From the NCBI RefSeq assembly GCF_005146945.1, contig NZ_SWMS01000006.1, forward strand, positions 186,001 through 250,000: a stretch of 64,000 bases of DNA. Direction: 5' to 3'. Of this stretch, positions 53,373 through 62,717 are shown one piece after another. Both the position numbers and the translations under genes were made by a program. The stretch is from Prauserella endophytica. Lineage in GTDB: Bacteria > Actinomycetota > Actinomycetes > Mycobacteriales > Pseudonocardiaceae. Below the pieces are notes generated by a model. That model saw only the letters and a list, made by a program, of their open reading frames with translations, did not search any database and had not been told where the DNA came from. Numbering within the stretch: the first letter of the stretch is position 1; every line of letters begins with the position of its first letter.

Positions 53373-54027
53373 GGCCGACCTCGTCGAAGTGCTCGCGCTG
53401 CTCGGGGGCCAGAAGATAGGCGCGGAAGGACTGGGCGGCCCGCTGCTGCGTCGCGTCCACCCCGTCGCCGGCGAGCGCCACGTACGGGAAGTCGCCCTGC
53501 TTGCCGGTGGCCACGGACTGGCCCTGCGAGCCGACGATGGCGGGCCGGCCCTCCGCCAGCTTCTCGGCCCACGACGCCGACTCGGGCAGCCATGCGGCGG
53601 GCGTGCCGCCACCCAGGGAGGCGGAGCTGCCGCGGCCGAGCAGAGCGTCGAGAACCCGGTCCGACTTGGCGGCGTGGACATCGACGGTCACGCAGTGGCC
53701 GTGGACGACCGTGCGCTCGTCGTTCCACCGCATGGCCGACTTCGTCACCGGCTCCGCGGCGGCCGGCGCCACGACGACGCGCAGCACGCTGTCGCCCTCC
53801 TGGCAGTCCGACGCCTGTGCCTCGGCCCGGCTCGCCACCACGCCGTCGGCCCAGTTCCATCCGAACCAGCCGGTCACCAGCAGGCCGACCAGCACGACGC
53901 ACGCGATCGGCCACGCGGCCACCCGCCGCCGCGCGGCCTTGCCGACGGCCCGGTGGGTTCCGGTGGTGGTGGTCCGGGCATCAGGACGCTCAGTAGCGGG
54001 TTCCTCGACCCTGCTGTGCCGCCCCAT
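53359..54027 (-). CDS. Short single-pass exported protein, substrate-binding-like
   Basis: 222 residues: a cytoplasmic basic N-terminus (MGRHSRVEEP), a transmembrane helix (PIACVVLVGLLVTGWFGWNW) and an exterior domain with LRVVVAPAAAEPVTKSAMRW and FPYVALAGDGVDATQQRAAQSFRAYL. The layout resembles the first part of the larger actinobacterial substrate-binding/VWA proteins (usually over 500 residues). The VWA half is missing here. ATG 54027 follows GAGAGG. Could be a natural short form or a truncation; function unknown. Confidence 0.6.
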   Translation of the reverse strand: MGRHSRVEEPATERPDARTTTTGTHRAVGKAARRRVAAWPIACVVLVGLLVTGWFGWNWADGVVASRAEAQASDCQEGDSVLRVVVAPAAAEPVTKSAMRWNDERTVVHGHCVTVDVHAAKSDRVLDALLGRGSSASLGGGTPAAWLPESASWAEKLAEGRPAIVGSQGQSVATGKQGDFPYVALAGDGVDATQQRAAQSFRAYLLAPEQREHFDEVGLSRP

Positions 54028-54148
54028 CGATGTCCTCTCGCCTTCCCGCACGGACGCTGAACACGCTCCGTGTACGTAGCCAAAACGTTATCACTCTAAC
54101 AGGCGAGAACCTGGGCGGAATGTGACGCTGATCAGCTCCCCGAGACGA

Positions 54149-55021
54149 TCACGCATCGTGCTCGGTGAGCAGCGTGCGGTAGTGCTCGATCAGCCTGGCG
54201 CGCAGTGGCGCGGCCCTGCGGGCGAACGCGGCCTGCTCGCGCGCGTACTCGGTGCGGCCCTCAGCGGTCTCTATCCGCACGGGGGAGTGGCCGAGCGAGG
54301 ACAGGTCGTACGGGCTCGCGCGCATGTCGAGCAGCCGGATGTCGGCGGCGAGCGCGAAGCAGTCGCCGAGCAGCTCCGAGGGCACGAACGGGCCGAGCTT
54401 GTAGGCCCACTTGTAGAGATCCATGCCGACGTGAAGGCAGCCCGGCTGGTCCAGGTCGCGCTGGGTCTCGCGGGTGGGCCGCAGCTCGTTGCGCGGGCGG
54501 GCGGCGTCGGTGAAGAACCGGTACGCGTCGAAGTGCCCGCACCGCACGCCGAGCGACTCCACCACCTCGTCGGTGCCGCCTGAGCCGAGCCGCAGCGGCA
54601 GCTGCGCGTGCCGGACGTCCCCGGCGGGGAGGCGGTAGACCATGGCCCACTCGTGCAGGCCGAAGCAGCTCAGCCGGGGCCGGCGCGACGCGGTGGCCTC
54701 CAGCAGCGAGAGCACGTACCGCGAGGTCCGGACGTGCCGCTCGGTGAACGCGCGCGGGTCGAGCGTGATGCCGCCGTCGACCTCCTGGTAGCCCTTCCGG
54801 TCGAGGAACCGCCGCGCCGACGGCCCGCCGAGCACGACGCCTGGTCCGGGCTGCCAGCGTTCCAGGTGCGACGGCGGGTGCGAGTAGTAGGTGAACAGGA
54901 AGTCCAGCACCGGGTGCTTCTCACCGAGCGAACGGCGCCGCTGGTGCGGCACCGTCCACTCGCGCATCCGCTCGACGTGCACGTCCTCGCGCGCCCGCCA
55001 CTCCCGCTCGGCAAGCCACAT
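54149..55021 (-). CDS. Conserved actinobacterial protein, sometimes annotated as 3-methyladenine DNA glycosylase
   Basis: 290 residues, no membrane helices. Distinct segments: LGEKHPVLDFLFTYYSHPPSHLE, GLHEWAMVYRLPAGDVRHAQLPLRLG (as LHEWAMVYR), HFDAYRFFTDAARPRNEL, QPGCLHVGMDLYKWAYKLGPF. This family is widespread in actinobacteria. The glycosylase label in databases is not backed by any helix-hairpin-helix motif visible here, so I do not adopt it. ATG 55021 lies 3 bp after the downstream-numbered CBS protein stop, so it is the last gene of that operon. Confidence 0.7.
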   Translation of the reverse strand: MWLAEREWRAREDVHVERMREWTVPHQRRRSLGEKHPVLDFLFTYYSHPPSHLERWQPGPGVVLGGPSARRFLDRKGYQEVDGGITLDPRAFTERHVRTSRYVLSLLEATASRRPRLSCFGLHEWAMVYRLPAGDVRHAQLPLRLGSGGTDEVVESLGVRCGHFDAYRFFTDAARPRNELRPTRETQRDLDQPGCLHVGMDLYKWAYKLGPFVPSELLGDCFALAADIRLLDMRASPYDLSSLGHSPVRIETAEGRTEYAREQAAFARRAAPLRARLIEHYRTLLTEHDA

Positions 55022-55024
55022 GGG

Positions 55025-56074
55025 TTACATGGTGACGTGCGTGCCGTCGCGGACGGTACCCACGTACTCCTCGACGAGGTCCTCCAAGGCCACGATGCCC
55101 ACGACCCTGGCCGAGCTGTCGACCGCCTTCGCCAGGTGGCTGCCCTCGCGGCGCATCGCGGAGAGCGCGTTGTCGAGCCGGGCGTAGAGCGGCAGCTCGG
55201 TCAGGTTGCGGGTCTTGGCCACCGGAACCGTGGTCGCCGGGTCGTCGCCGACCTGGTCGAGCACGTCCTTGACGTGGATGTAGCCGGTCAGCTCGCCGTT
55301 CTCGGTGCGCACGGGGAAGCGCGAGAACCCGGTCTCCGACACGGCCCGCTCGACATCGCCCACGGTCGGCCCCGGGGCCAGCGTGGTCAGCTCCTCGACG
55401 GGCACCAGCACGTCCGCGACCGTCTTCTCCACCGATGACAGGGTCTGGGTGAGCCTGCGGTGCTCGGAGTGCTCCAGCAGGCCCTCGCGGCGCGACTCGC
55501 TGAGCAGCTCGGCCAGCTCGTCGGAGGTGTAGCCGGCGTCGATCTCGTCCTTGGGCTCCACCCGCATCAGTCGCAGCACGCCGTTGGCGAGGCCGTTGAG
55601 CAGCCAGATGAACGGCTTCACCAGCCGCACCCACGCGACGTGCACCGGCACGAGCCACAGGGCGAGGCGCTCGGGCTCGGCGATGGCGATGTTCTTCGGC
55701 ACCATCTCGCCGATCAGCACGTGCAGCAGCGTGATCGCCACGAGCGTCACGGTGAACGAGACCGCGTGCACGAGGTAGATCGGCAGCGGCACCCCGAGCG
55801 CCGCCACGGCGGCCTCCAGCTGGTGGGCCACCGCGGGCTCGCCGAACTGCAGCAGGAGCAGTGAGCAGATCGTGATGCCCAGCTGCGCGCCCGCGAGCAT
55901 GAGCGAGACGTGCCTGCCTGCGTTGAGGACGATCCTGGCGCGGCCCTTGCCCTGCTCCAGCAGCGCCTCGAGCCGGTCTCGCCGCGAGGAGATGAGCGAG
56001 AACTCGGCGCCGACGAAGAAGGCGTTGCACAGCAGCAGTACGCCGATGAGCGAGATCGCTACCCAGTCGTTCAC
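55025..56074 (-). CDS. DUF21-CBS pair membrane protein, Rv1841c-like
   Basis: 349 residues: DUF21 (CNNM) membrane domain with about four helices (1-170; AISLIGVLLLCNAFFVGAEF, VLIGEMVPKNIAIAEPERLAL as IGEMVPKNIAIAEP) and a pair of CBS domains (200-335; FSRFPVRTENGELTGYIHVKDVL as FSRFPVRTENGELTGYIHV). The CorC_HlyC C-terminal domain is absent. CNNM/CorC proteins move magnesium or related cations. GTG 56074 overlaps the stop of the next gene (GTGA). Order matches Rv1841c-Rv1842c. Confidence 0.85.
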   Translation of the reverse strand: MNDWVAISLIGVLLLCNAFFVGAEFSLISSRRDRLEALLEQGKGRARIVLNAGRHVSLMLAGAQLGITICSLLLLQFGEPAVAHQLEAAVAALGVPLPIYLVHAVSFTVTLVAITLLHVLIGEMVPKNIAIAEPERLALWLVPVHVAWVRLVKPFIWLLNGLANGVLRLMRVEPKDEIDAGYTSDELAELLSESRREGLLEHSEHRRLTQTLSSVEKTVADVLVPVEELTTLAPGPTVGDVERAVSETGFSRFPVRTENGELTGYIHVKDVLDQVGDDPATTVPVAKTRNLTELPLYARLDNALSAMRREGSHLAKAVDSSARVVGIVALEDLVEEYVGTVRDGTHVTM

Positions 56075-57387
56075 GGGCTCACCTCGCGGCGCTGCACGTT
56101 GACCTCGGCGATGCGATGGCGGTCCATGCTGGTCACGACCAGCCGCCAGCCGTCGAGGTCGAGGGCGTCACCGACGTCCGGGATGTGGCCAAGGCGCTCC
56201 AGGAGCAGCCCGGCGATGGTCTCGTAGTCACCCTCGGGCATCCGGAAGCCGGTGACGTCGAGGACCTCGTCGTCGCGCAGCTGCCCGGACACCATCCAGG
56301 AGTCGGACGTGAGCTGCTGCGACGCGGGCTGCTCTCGCTCGTCGTGCTCGTCGCGGACGTCGCCGATGATCTCCTCGACCACGTCCTCGAGCGTCACCAG
56401 CCCGGCGCTGCCGCCGTACTCGTCCACGACGATCGCGAGCTGGAAGCGGGAGTCCCGCAGCCGGTTGAGCAGCGAGTCGCCGGGCAGCGACTCGGGAACC
56501 GTCGGCACCGGCCGCATCACCGACGAGATCGGCACGGTGCGGCGCTCGGCGGCGGGCACGGTGAACGCCTGCTTGACGTGCACGGCGCCCTGCACGTCGT
56601 CGAGGTCCTCCCGGTAGACGGGGAAGCGCGAGAAACCGGTGCGGCGCGACAGCTCGACGAGGTCGTGCACGGTGCCGTCCATGCGCAGCGACTCCAGGCG
56701 CACGCGTGGCGTCATCAGCTCGCCCGCCGTGCGCTCGCCGAACCGCAGCGAGCGGTCGAGCAGCTGGGCCGTGGAGACGTCGAGCGTGCCGGTCTGCGCG
56801 CTCGTGCGCACGATCGAGCCGAGCTCCTGCGGCGAACGTGCCGAGCGGAGCTCCTCCTGCGGCTCGATGCCGAGCTTGCGGACGACCCAGTTGGCGCTGT
56901 TGTTCATGAGCGTGATGAGCCAGCGGAACAGCGCGGAGAACCGGGAGTGGTAGCCGGCGACCGCGCGGGCCGTCTGCAGCGGGCGCGCCACGGCAAGGTT
57001 CTTGGGCACCATCTCGCCGATCACCATCGACAGCGTTGTCGCCAGCAGCATCGCGACGACCAGCGACGTTCCGGCGGCGGCGCGGTCGGAAAGGCCGAGC
57101 TCGGTGAGCCAGGGCCTGATGATCCCGCCCAGCAGCGGCTCGGCGACGTAACCGGTGACCAGCGTGGTGAGCGTGATGGCGACCTGCGCGCCCGAGAGCT
57201 GGAACGACAGCGTGCGGTGGGCTTTCAGCAGGGTCTTCGACCTGCGGTCGCCCACCTGGCGGATGTTGGACTCGATGGTGCTGCGCTCGAGCGTCGTCAG
57301 GGAGAACTCCGCGGCCACGGCCAGGCCGGTTCCGACGGTCAGCAGGACGACGAACAGGACGCCGAGGACGGTGAGCACGACTTCCAT
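56071..57387 (-). CDS. DUF21-CBS-CorC_HlyC membrane protein, Rv1842c-like
   Basis: 438 residues: DUF21 domain with four helices (1-185; IGEMVPKNLAVARPLQTA), CBS pair (205-335; TGFSRFPVYREDLDDVQGAV) and a C-terminal CorC_HlyC domain (GLVTLEDVVEEIIGDVRDEHD; VSGQLRDDEVLDVTGF). DEYGGSAG is the usual hinge. It probably acts in magnesium/cobalt efflux or homeostasis, with the paralogue coupled downstream. ATG 57387. The ~200 bp upstream holds the promoter and no gene. Confidence 0.85.
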   Translation of the reverse strand: MEVVLTVLGVLFVVLLTVGTGLAVAAEFSLTTLERSTIESNIRQVGDRRSKTLLKAHRTLSFQLSGAQVAITLTTLVTGYVAEPLLGGIIRPWLTELGLSDRAAAGTSLVVAMLLATTLSMVIGEMVPKNLAVARPLQTARAVAGYHSRFSALFRWLITLMNNSANWVVRKLGIEPQEELRSARSPQELGSIVRTSAQTGTLDVSTAQLLDRSLRFGERTAGELMTPRVRLESLRMDGTVHDLVELSRRTGFSRFPVYREDLDDVQGAVHVKQAFTVPAAERRTVPISSVMRPVPTVPESLPGDSLLNRLRDSRFQLAIVVDEYGGSAGLVTLEDVVEEIIGDVRDEHDEREQPASQQLTSDSWMVSGQLRDDEVLDVTGFRMPEGDYETIAGLLLERLGHIPDVGDALDLDGWRLVVTSMDRHRIAEVNVQRREVSP

Positions 57388-57587
57388 CAGCGCGCACCGT
57401 CCTCCCTGGCGCGGGCGGACGAGATCAGGCAGCCGGGTCGGTCACCCGGCCGACTACTGTCACCAGGTGACTGCGCATCGCGCACGAAAGATGTCACTCC
57501 TCATGGGACCAGCCGGAAAGAAGGGTGGCGTCATCTTAACCAGGTGAAACGCCTCAGGTGTGCGGCATGTTCCGCCCGGAGCGACCC

Positions 57588-58175
57588 TCAGGCCGGGTTG
57601 AGTCCCCGGTGGCGCCGCACGCTCTCCTCGACCAGGTTCAGCACCGGTTCGAGGTCGTCGGCCGGCAGGCCCATCGCCAGGTGGGACACCAGTCCCTCGA
57701 GCACGAGCTCGAGGTAGGCGGCGAGCACCTCGATGCTGATGTCGTCGCGGAGGTTGCCAGCCTGGCGCTGCCACGAGAGGCGCTTGCGGGTGGCGGTGGT
57801 GAGCTGTTCGGAGCGCTCCGCCCAGCGGGCCCTGAACTCGGGGTCGGTCCGGAGCCTGCGCGAGACCTCCAGCCGCGTGCCGAGCCAGTCGGCGGGGTGC
57901 TGGCTGCGGCCGGAGAGCAGCTCGCGCATCACCTGCACGAGACCCTGCTCCGCGACGACGTCGGCCATCCTCGCCGCGTCGTCCTCCGCGAGGGCGAGGA
58001 ACAGCGACTCCTTGTCCCGGAAGTGGTGGAAGATGGCGCCGCGCGAGAGCTGGGTGGCTTCCTCGAGCCGCCGGACCGTGGCACCCTCGTACCCGTAGCG
58101 CCCGAAACACGCGCGTGCGCCGTCGAGAATCTGTCGCCTGCGCGCGTCGAGGTGGTCCTGGCTGACCCGTGGCAT
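57588..58175 (-). CDS. TetR family regulator, AcnR-like
   Basis: 195 residues. The helix-turn-helix (GATVRRLEEATQLSRGAIFHHFRDKESLFLA, as GATVRRLEEATQLSRGAIF) is very close to AcnR/Rv1474c, the repressor of aconitase. The ligand domain follows (LTTATRKRLSWQRQAG). No aconitase gene is in this window, so control of acn would act at a distance. ATG 58175. It is divergent from egtA with about 145 bp between starts. Confidence 0.75.
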   Translation of the reverse strand: MPRVSQDHLDARRRQILDGARACFGRYGYEGATVRRLEEATQLSRGAIFHHFRDKESLFLALAEDDAARMADVVAEQGLVQVMRELLSGRSQHPADWLGTRLEVSRRLRTDPEFRARWAERSEQLTTATRKRLSWQRQAGNLRDDISIEVLAAYLELVLEGLVSHLAMGLPADDLEPVLNLVEESVRRHRGLNPA

Positions 58176-58319
58176 CCCCCGATCTTGACACCGGGGCTAC
58201 GGCAATGCAATCCGTACGTACGTACTGAGAGCGCCCGCGCGCGAGACCACTGCGATTGTCGGACCCCGCGTGTAGCGTCGCGAACGCATGGTCGGTGCGA
58301 GTGGATGGCTGGTGATCCG

Positions 58320-59606
58320 ATGACTGCGGTCCGCATTCCTCCCTATGCCAGAAGAGCCAAGCAGGACGGCGCCGGAGCCGCCGCTGCCGACGTCGCCGCC
58401 CGCGTGGTGGCAAGCCGCGCCGAGGGTGAGGCCTACGTGGCGTCCGTCTGTTTCAAGCACGGTCCGCCGAGACTGCTCGGCGTCGAACTGGAGTACATCG
58501 TCCACGACGCCGGGAATCCCGGCTTGCCGCTCGACCCCGGTCGCCTCGCCGACGCGCTCGGCCCGCACACTCCCCGAACCCTCCGCCAGGACAGCCCGGC
58601 GCTGCCGCTGCCAGGCGGATCGTCCCTCAGTCTCGAACCCGGCTGCCAGGTGGAGATCTCCACCGCGCCCCAGACCTCTCTGCGCGAGCTGGCCACCGTC
58701 GCCGGCCTCGACCTGGCCTACGTCACCGATCTGCTGGCGCTGGGCGGCCTTCGCCTCCATCCGCACGCGATCGACGCCTTCCGCGCTCCGGTCCGGCTGC
58801 TGCCGACGGAGCGTTACGCGGCGATGGAGCGCCGCTTCACGCCACTCGGCCCCGGCGGGCTGACGATGATGTGCAGCACCGCCGCGGTGCAGGTGTGCGT
58901 CGACGCGGGCGAAGCCTCCGGCCTGGCCGCCCGCTGGGCCGCAGTCCACGCGCTCGGGCCCGTCCTGCTCGCCCTCTTCGCCAACTCCCGCACCCACGCC
59001 GGCGCCGACACCGGGCTCGCGTCCGCGCGCTGGCGGGCCGTGATGGACACCGAGAACGCCCGCACCTACGCGGCGGGGCCGTGCGACGACCCCGCGGCGG
59101 CGTGGGCGACCCGGGTGCTCGACACCCCGCTGATGGTGGTGCCGAGGGTGGACGGTCCGTGGGACGCGCCAGCCGGGTTCACCTTCGCCGACTGGATCGC
59201 GGGCGGCGGGCCCGCCGACGTGCTGGGGCCGCCGACGTTCGCCGACCTCGACTACCACCTGACCACGATGTTCACGCCGGTGCGGCCGCACGGCTACCTC
59301 GAGGTGCGCTACCTCGACGCGCAGCCGCCCGGCACCTGGCTCCACCCGGTGGCGCTGCTGACGGCCCTGCTGCGCCGGCCGTCCACAGTGGACAAGGTGC
59401 TGGAGATCTGCGAGCCCTCGGCCCGCCGCTGGGACGACGCCGCGCGGTGGGGGCTGGCCGATTCCGGCCTGCTGCGGTCCGCGCGCGCCGTGGCCGATCT
59501 CGGGTGCGCCGAGCTCACCGCCTTCGACCTGCCCGCCGACACCATCGCCGACATCGCGTACGCCGTGCAGCGGCGCGTGCGGCGCCGAGGAGGGGACCGA
59601 GCATGA
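58320..59606 (+). CDS. egtA: Glutamate-cysteine ligase EgtA
   Basis: 428 residues, GCS2-type ATP-dependent ligase that makes gamma-glutamylcysteine for ergothioneine. LLGVELEYIV carries the catalytic Glu, CQVEISTAPQTS binds the substrate, and MMCSTAAVQVCVDAG and HGYLEVRYLDAQPPGTWL are family segments. ATG 58320 start. First gene of a compact four-gene operon with 4-bp overlaps or 2-bp gaps. Confidence 0.95.
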   Translation: MTAVRIPPYARRAKQDGAGAAAADVAARVVASRAEGEAYVASVCFKHGPPRLLGVELEYIVHDAGNPGLPLDPGRLADALGPHTPRTLRQDSPALPLPGGSSLSLEPGCQVEISTAPQTSLRELATVAGLDLAYVTDLLALGGLRLHPHAIDAFRAPVRLLPTERYAAMERRFTPLGPGGLTMMCSTAAVQVCVDAGEASGLAARWAAVHALGPVLLALFANSRTHAGADTGLASARWRAVMDTENARTYAAGPCDDPAAAWATRVLDTPLMVVPRVDGPWDAPAGFTFADWIAGGGPADVLGPPTFADLDYHLTTMFTPVRPHGYLEVRYLDAQPPGTWLHPVALLTALLRRPSTVDKVLEICEPSARRWDDAARWGLADSGLLRSARAVADLGCAELTAFDLPADTIADIAYAVQRRVRRRGGDRA

Positions 59607-60952
59607 CCAGTACCGAATCGCCCAACCCGCTGCGGGAGCTCGCCCCGAGCGAACTGCGCGAGCACACCGCGAGCACGCTGGCGCGGGCGAGGGAGCGCAG
59701 CGTCGCGCTCACCGACGCCGTCGACGACGAGGACCTCACCCGCCAGCATTCGAAGCTCATGTCGCCGCTGGTCTGGGATCTCGCCCACATCGGCAGCCAG
59801 GAGGAGCTGTGGCTGGTCCGCGACGTGGGCGGCCGGGAGCCGCTGCGCCCCGACATCGACGACCTCTATGACGCCTTCCAGCACCCCAGGGCCGACCGGC
59901 CGTCGCTGCCCCTGCTGGGGCCGGCCGAGGCGAGGGCCTACGTGCGCGAGGTGCGCTCCAAGGCGTTCGACGTGCTGGACCAGGCGCCGCTGGAGGGGCG
60001 CAAGCTCACCGAGGCCGCGTTCGCGTTCGGCATGATCGCCCAGCACGAACAGCAGCACGACGAGACGATGCTCGCCACCCACCAGCTGCGCAGGGGAGAG
60101 CCGGTGCTGCACGCGCCCGAGCCGCCGCCGCGCCGGGTGGGCGGCGCGGCCCCCGAGGTCGTGGTGCCCGCCGGCCGGTTCCTGATGGGCACCTCGGTGG
60201 AGCCCTGGGCGCTGGACAACGAGCGGCCCGCCCACGAGGTGCACGTCGACACGTTCGTCATCGACACCTTCCCGGTCACGTGCGGCCAGTACGTCGCGTT
60301 TCTGGAGACCGGCGGCTACGACGAGCCGAGGTGGTGGAGCGAGGCCGGCTGGGCCTATCGCAGCGAGCACGACATCGCCGCGCCGCGGTTCTGGCGTCGC
60401 GAGGCGGACGGCTGGTGGCGGACCCGGTTCGGCGTGCACGAGCCGGTGCCCGCCGACGAGCCGGTGGTGCACGTGTCGTTCTACGAGGCAGAGGCGTACG
60501 CGGCGTGGGCGGGCAAGCGGCTGCCGACCGAGGCGGAGTGGGAGAAGGCCGCCCGGCACGATCCCGCCACCGGCCGGTCGCTGCGCTACCCGTGGGGCGA
60601 CGAGGAGCCGACCGCCGAGCACGCGAACCTCGGGCAGCGGCACCTGCGGCCCGCCGTCACCGGCGCCTACCCGGCCGGGGCGTCGCCGCTGGGCGTGCAC
60701 CAGCTGATCGGTGACGTCTGGGAGTGGACCAGCAGTGACTTCGGCGGCTACCCCGGGTTCACCGCGTTCCCGTACCGGGAGTACTCCGAGGTGTTCTTCG
60801 GGCCCGGCTACAAGGTGCTGCGCGGCGGCTCGTTCGGCACCGACGCCGTGGCGATCCGCGGAACGTTCCGCAACTGGGACTACCCGATCCGCAGGCAGAT
60901 CTTCTCGGGGTTCCGGTGCGCCCGTGACCCGCGGCCGGACGAGCGGGCCTGA
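59603..60952 (+). CDS. egtB: Hercynine oxygenase EgtB
   Basis: 449 residues: DinB-like helical domain with iron ligands in HIGSQEELW and HEQQHDETM, and a C-terminal formylglycine-generating-enzyme-like domain (GRFLMGTSVEPWALDNERPAH as GRFLMGTSVEPWALDNERP; WAGKRLPTEAEWEKAAR; GSFGTDAVAIRGTFRNW). It joins gamma-Glu-Cys to hercynine with O2. ATG 59603 overlaps the egtA stop. Confidence 0.95.
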   Translation: MTSTESPNPLRELAPSELREHTASTLARARERSVALTDAVDDEDLTRQHSKLMSPLVWDLAHIGSQEELWLVRDVGGREPLRPDIDDLYDAFQHPRADRPSLPLLGPAEARAYVREVRSKAFDVLDQAPLEGRKLTEAAFAFGMIAQHEQQHDETMLATHQLRRGEPVLHAPEPPPRRVGGAAPEVVVPAGRFLMGTSVEPWALDNERPAHEVHVDTFVIDTFPVTCGQYVAFLETGGYDEPRWWSEAGWAYRSEHDIAAPRFWRREADGWWRTRFGVHEPVPADEPVVHVSFYEAEAYAAWAGKRLPTEAEWEKAARHDPATGRSLRYPWGDEEPTAEHANLGQRHLRPAVTGAYPAGASPLGVHQLIGDVWEWTSSDFGGYPGFTAFPYREYSEVFFGPGYKVLRGGSFGTDAVAIRGTFRNWDYPIRRQIFSGFRCARDPRPDERA

Positions 60953-60954
60953 CG

Positions 60955-61722
60955 GTGTGCCGCCACCTGGCCTACCTCGGTGAACCGTGCTCGCCGTCTG
61001 AGGCGGTGTTCACGGCGCCGCACTCGCTGCTCGTGCAGTCCCACGCGCCGAAGGACATGCGCAAGGGGGGCACCGTCAACGCCGACGGCTTCGGCCTCGG
61101 CTGGTTCGCCGGCGACGGCAGGCCCGTCCGGTACCGCCGCGCGAGTCCGTTGTGGACGGACGAGAACCTGCCGAGGATCGCGGAGACGGTGCGCGCGGGG
61201 GCATTCGTCGCGGCGGTGCGCTCGGGCACCACGGGCATGCCGGTGACGGAGGCGGCGTGCGCCCCGTTCGCGGACGAGCGGTGGCTGTTCAGCCACAACG
61301 GCGTGGTGCGCGGCTGGCCGGCCTCGGTCGCCGGGCTCGCCGAGAAGCTGCCCGTCACCGAGCTGCTGGCGCTGGAGGCGCCCACGGACTCGGCGCTGCT
61401 GTGGGCGCTGCTGCGCGACCGGCTGCGCGGCGGGGCCGACCCGGTGGGCGTGGTCGCCGGGCTCGTCACCGACATCGAGCGGGCGGCACCCGGTTCCCGG
61501 CTGAACCTGTTGCTGGCGGGCGAGGACCTGGTGATCGGCACGGCGTGGACCCACGCGCTCTCCGTCCGGACGACGGCGGCGGGCGTGCTGGTGGCGTCGG
61601 AGCCGCCGGACGACGACCCGGGCTGGCGCCCGGTACCCGACCGCCACCTGGTGGTCGCGCGGCGGGGCACGCCGCACACGGTGGAAATGATCTCACTGGA
61701 CGAGGATCGGAGTCAGGCGTGA
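60955..61722 (+). CDS. egtC: Gamma-glutamyl-hercynylcysteine S-oxide hydrolase EgtC
   Basis: 255 residues, class II glutamine amidotransferase-like Ntn hydrolase. The mature nucleophile is Cys2 of MCRHLAYLGEPC; other segments are NADGFGLGWFA, LFSHNGVVRGWP and PTDSALLWALL. It removes the gamma-glutamyl group. GTG 60955 is two bases after the egtB stop; its stop overlaps egtD. Confidence 0.95.
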   Translation: MCRHLAYLGEPCSPSEAVFTAPHSLLVQSHAPKDMRKGGTVNADGFGLGWFAGDGRPVRYRRASPLWTDENLPRIAETVRAGAFVAAVRSGTTGMPVTEAACAPFADERWLFSHNGVVRGWPASVAGLAEKLPVTELLALEAPTDSALLWALLRDRLRGGADPVGVVAGLVTDIERAAPGSRLNLLLAGEDLVIGTAWTHALSVRTTAAGVLVASEPPDDDPGWRPVPDRHLVVARRGTPHTVEMISLDEDRSQA

Positions 61723-62693
61723 GCGACGTGGATCTCGACGTGCACCACAGCGGCGAGGACGTCACCGAGGCGCTGCGCGAGGACGTGCGCGAGGGCCTGT
61801 CCGCGGCGCAGAAGTGGCTGCCCTCCAAGTGGTTCTACGACGCGCGCGGCAGCGAGCTGTTCGAGCGCATCACCGAGCTGCCGGAGTACTACCCGACCCG
61901 ATCCGAGCGCGAGGTGCTGCGCCGCGAGGCGCCCGAGATCGCGGCGGTGACGGGTGCGCGCACGCTCGTCGAGCTCGGCTCCGGGTCGAGCGAGAAGACC
62001 CGGCTGCTGCTCGACGCGCTCGGCGCGTACGGCACCCTCGAGGAGTTCGTGCCGCTCGACGTGTCAGAGTCGGCGCTGGCCGAGGCCGCCGACGCGATCG
62101 CGCGCGACTACCCGGCGCTCACCGTGCGCGGGGTGGTCGGCGACTTCACCGAGCACCTGGGGCTCCTGCCGGGTGAGCGGCCGAGGATCGTGGCCTTCCT
62201 CGGCGGCACCATCGGCAACTTCCTGCCCGCCGACCGCGCGAAGTTCCTGCGCTCGGTGCGCGACGTGCTGACCGAGGGGGAGTGGCTGCTGCTCGGCACC
62301 GACCTGGTGAAGGAGGAGGGCACGCTCGTGCGCGCCTACGACGACGCGCAGGGCGTGACGGCCGAGTTCAACCGCAACGTGCTGCGAGTGCTCAACGAGC
62401 GGCTCGGGGCGGACTTCGATCCGGCGGCGTTCGAGCACGTGTCCCACTGGGACGCGGAGAACGAGTGGATCGAGATGCGCCTGCGTGCGCGTGCGGACAC
62501 CCGCGTGCATATTCCCGGCGCGGGCATGGAGGTGACGTTCGCGGCGGGGGAGCACGTGCGCACGGAGATCTCGGCGAAGTTCCGGCCAGAGGGCGTGCGG
62601 GCCGAGCTGGCCGACGCGGGACTCGCGGTCGAGCGCTGGTGGACCGATGAGCGGGGATTGTTCGGCGTGTCGCTCTCGCGCGCCGTCTCCTGA
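61719..62693 (+). CDS. egtD: Histidine N-alpha-methyltransferase EgtD
   Basis: 324 residues. Substrate-domain start SKWFYDARGSELFERITELPEYYPTR (as SKWFYDARGSELFERITELP), SAM motif TLVELGSGSSEKTR, ARVVAFLGGTIGNF (as IVAFLGGTIGNF) and LLLGTDLVKE. It trimethylates histidine to hercynine. GTG 61719 overlaps the egtC stop. No egtE (C-S lyase) follows; the next gene is a Ddn-like protein. Confidence 0.95.
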   Translation: MSDVDLDVHHSGEDVTEALREDVREGLSAAQKWLPSKWFYDARGSELFERITELPEYYPTRSEREVLRREAPEIAAVTGARTLVELGSGSSEKTRLLLDALGAYGTLEEFVPLDVSESALAEAADAIARDYPALTVRGVVGDFTEHLGLLPGERPRIVAFLGGTIGNFLPADRAKFLRSVRDVLTEGEWLLLGTDLVKEEGTLVRAYDDAQGVTAEFNRNVLRVLNERLGADFDPAAFEHVSHWDAENEWIEMRLRARADTRVHIPGAGMEVTFAAGEHVRTEISAKFRPEGVRAELADAGLAVERWWTDERGLFGVSLSRAVS

Positions 62694-62717
62694 GGCCCCT
62701 CATGATCGAATAGGAGC

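Noticed and set aside
54149-55021. 3-methyladenine DNA glycosylase activity
   Set aside because: No helix-hairpin-helix or known glycosylase active-site motif is visible; kept as conserved unknown.
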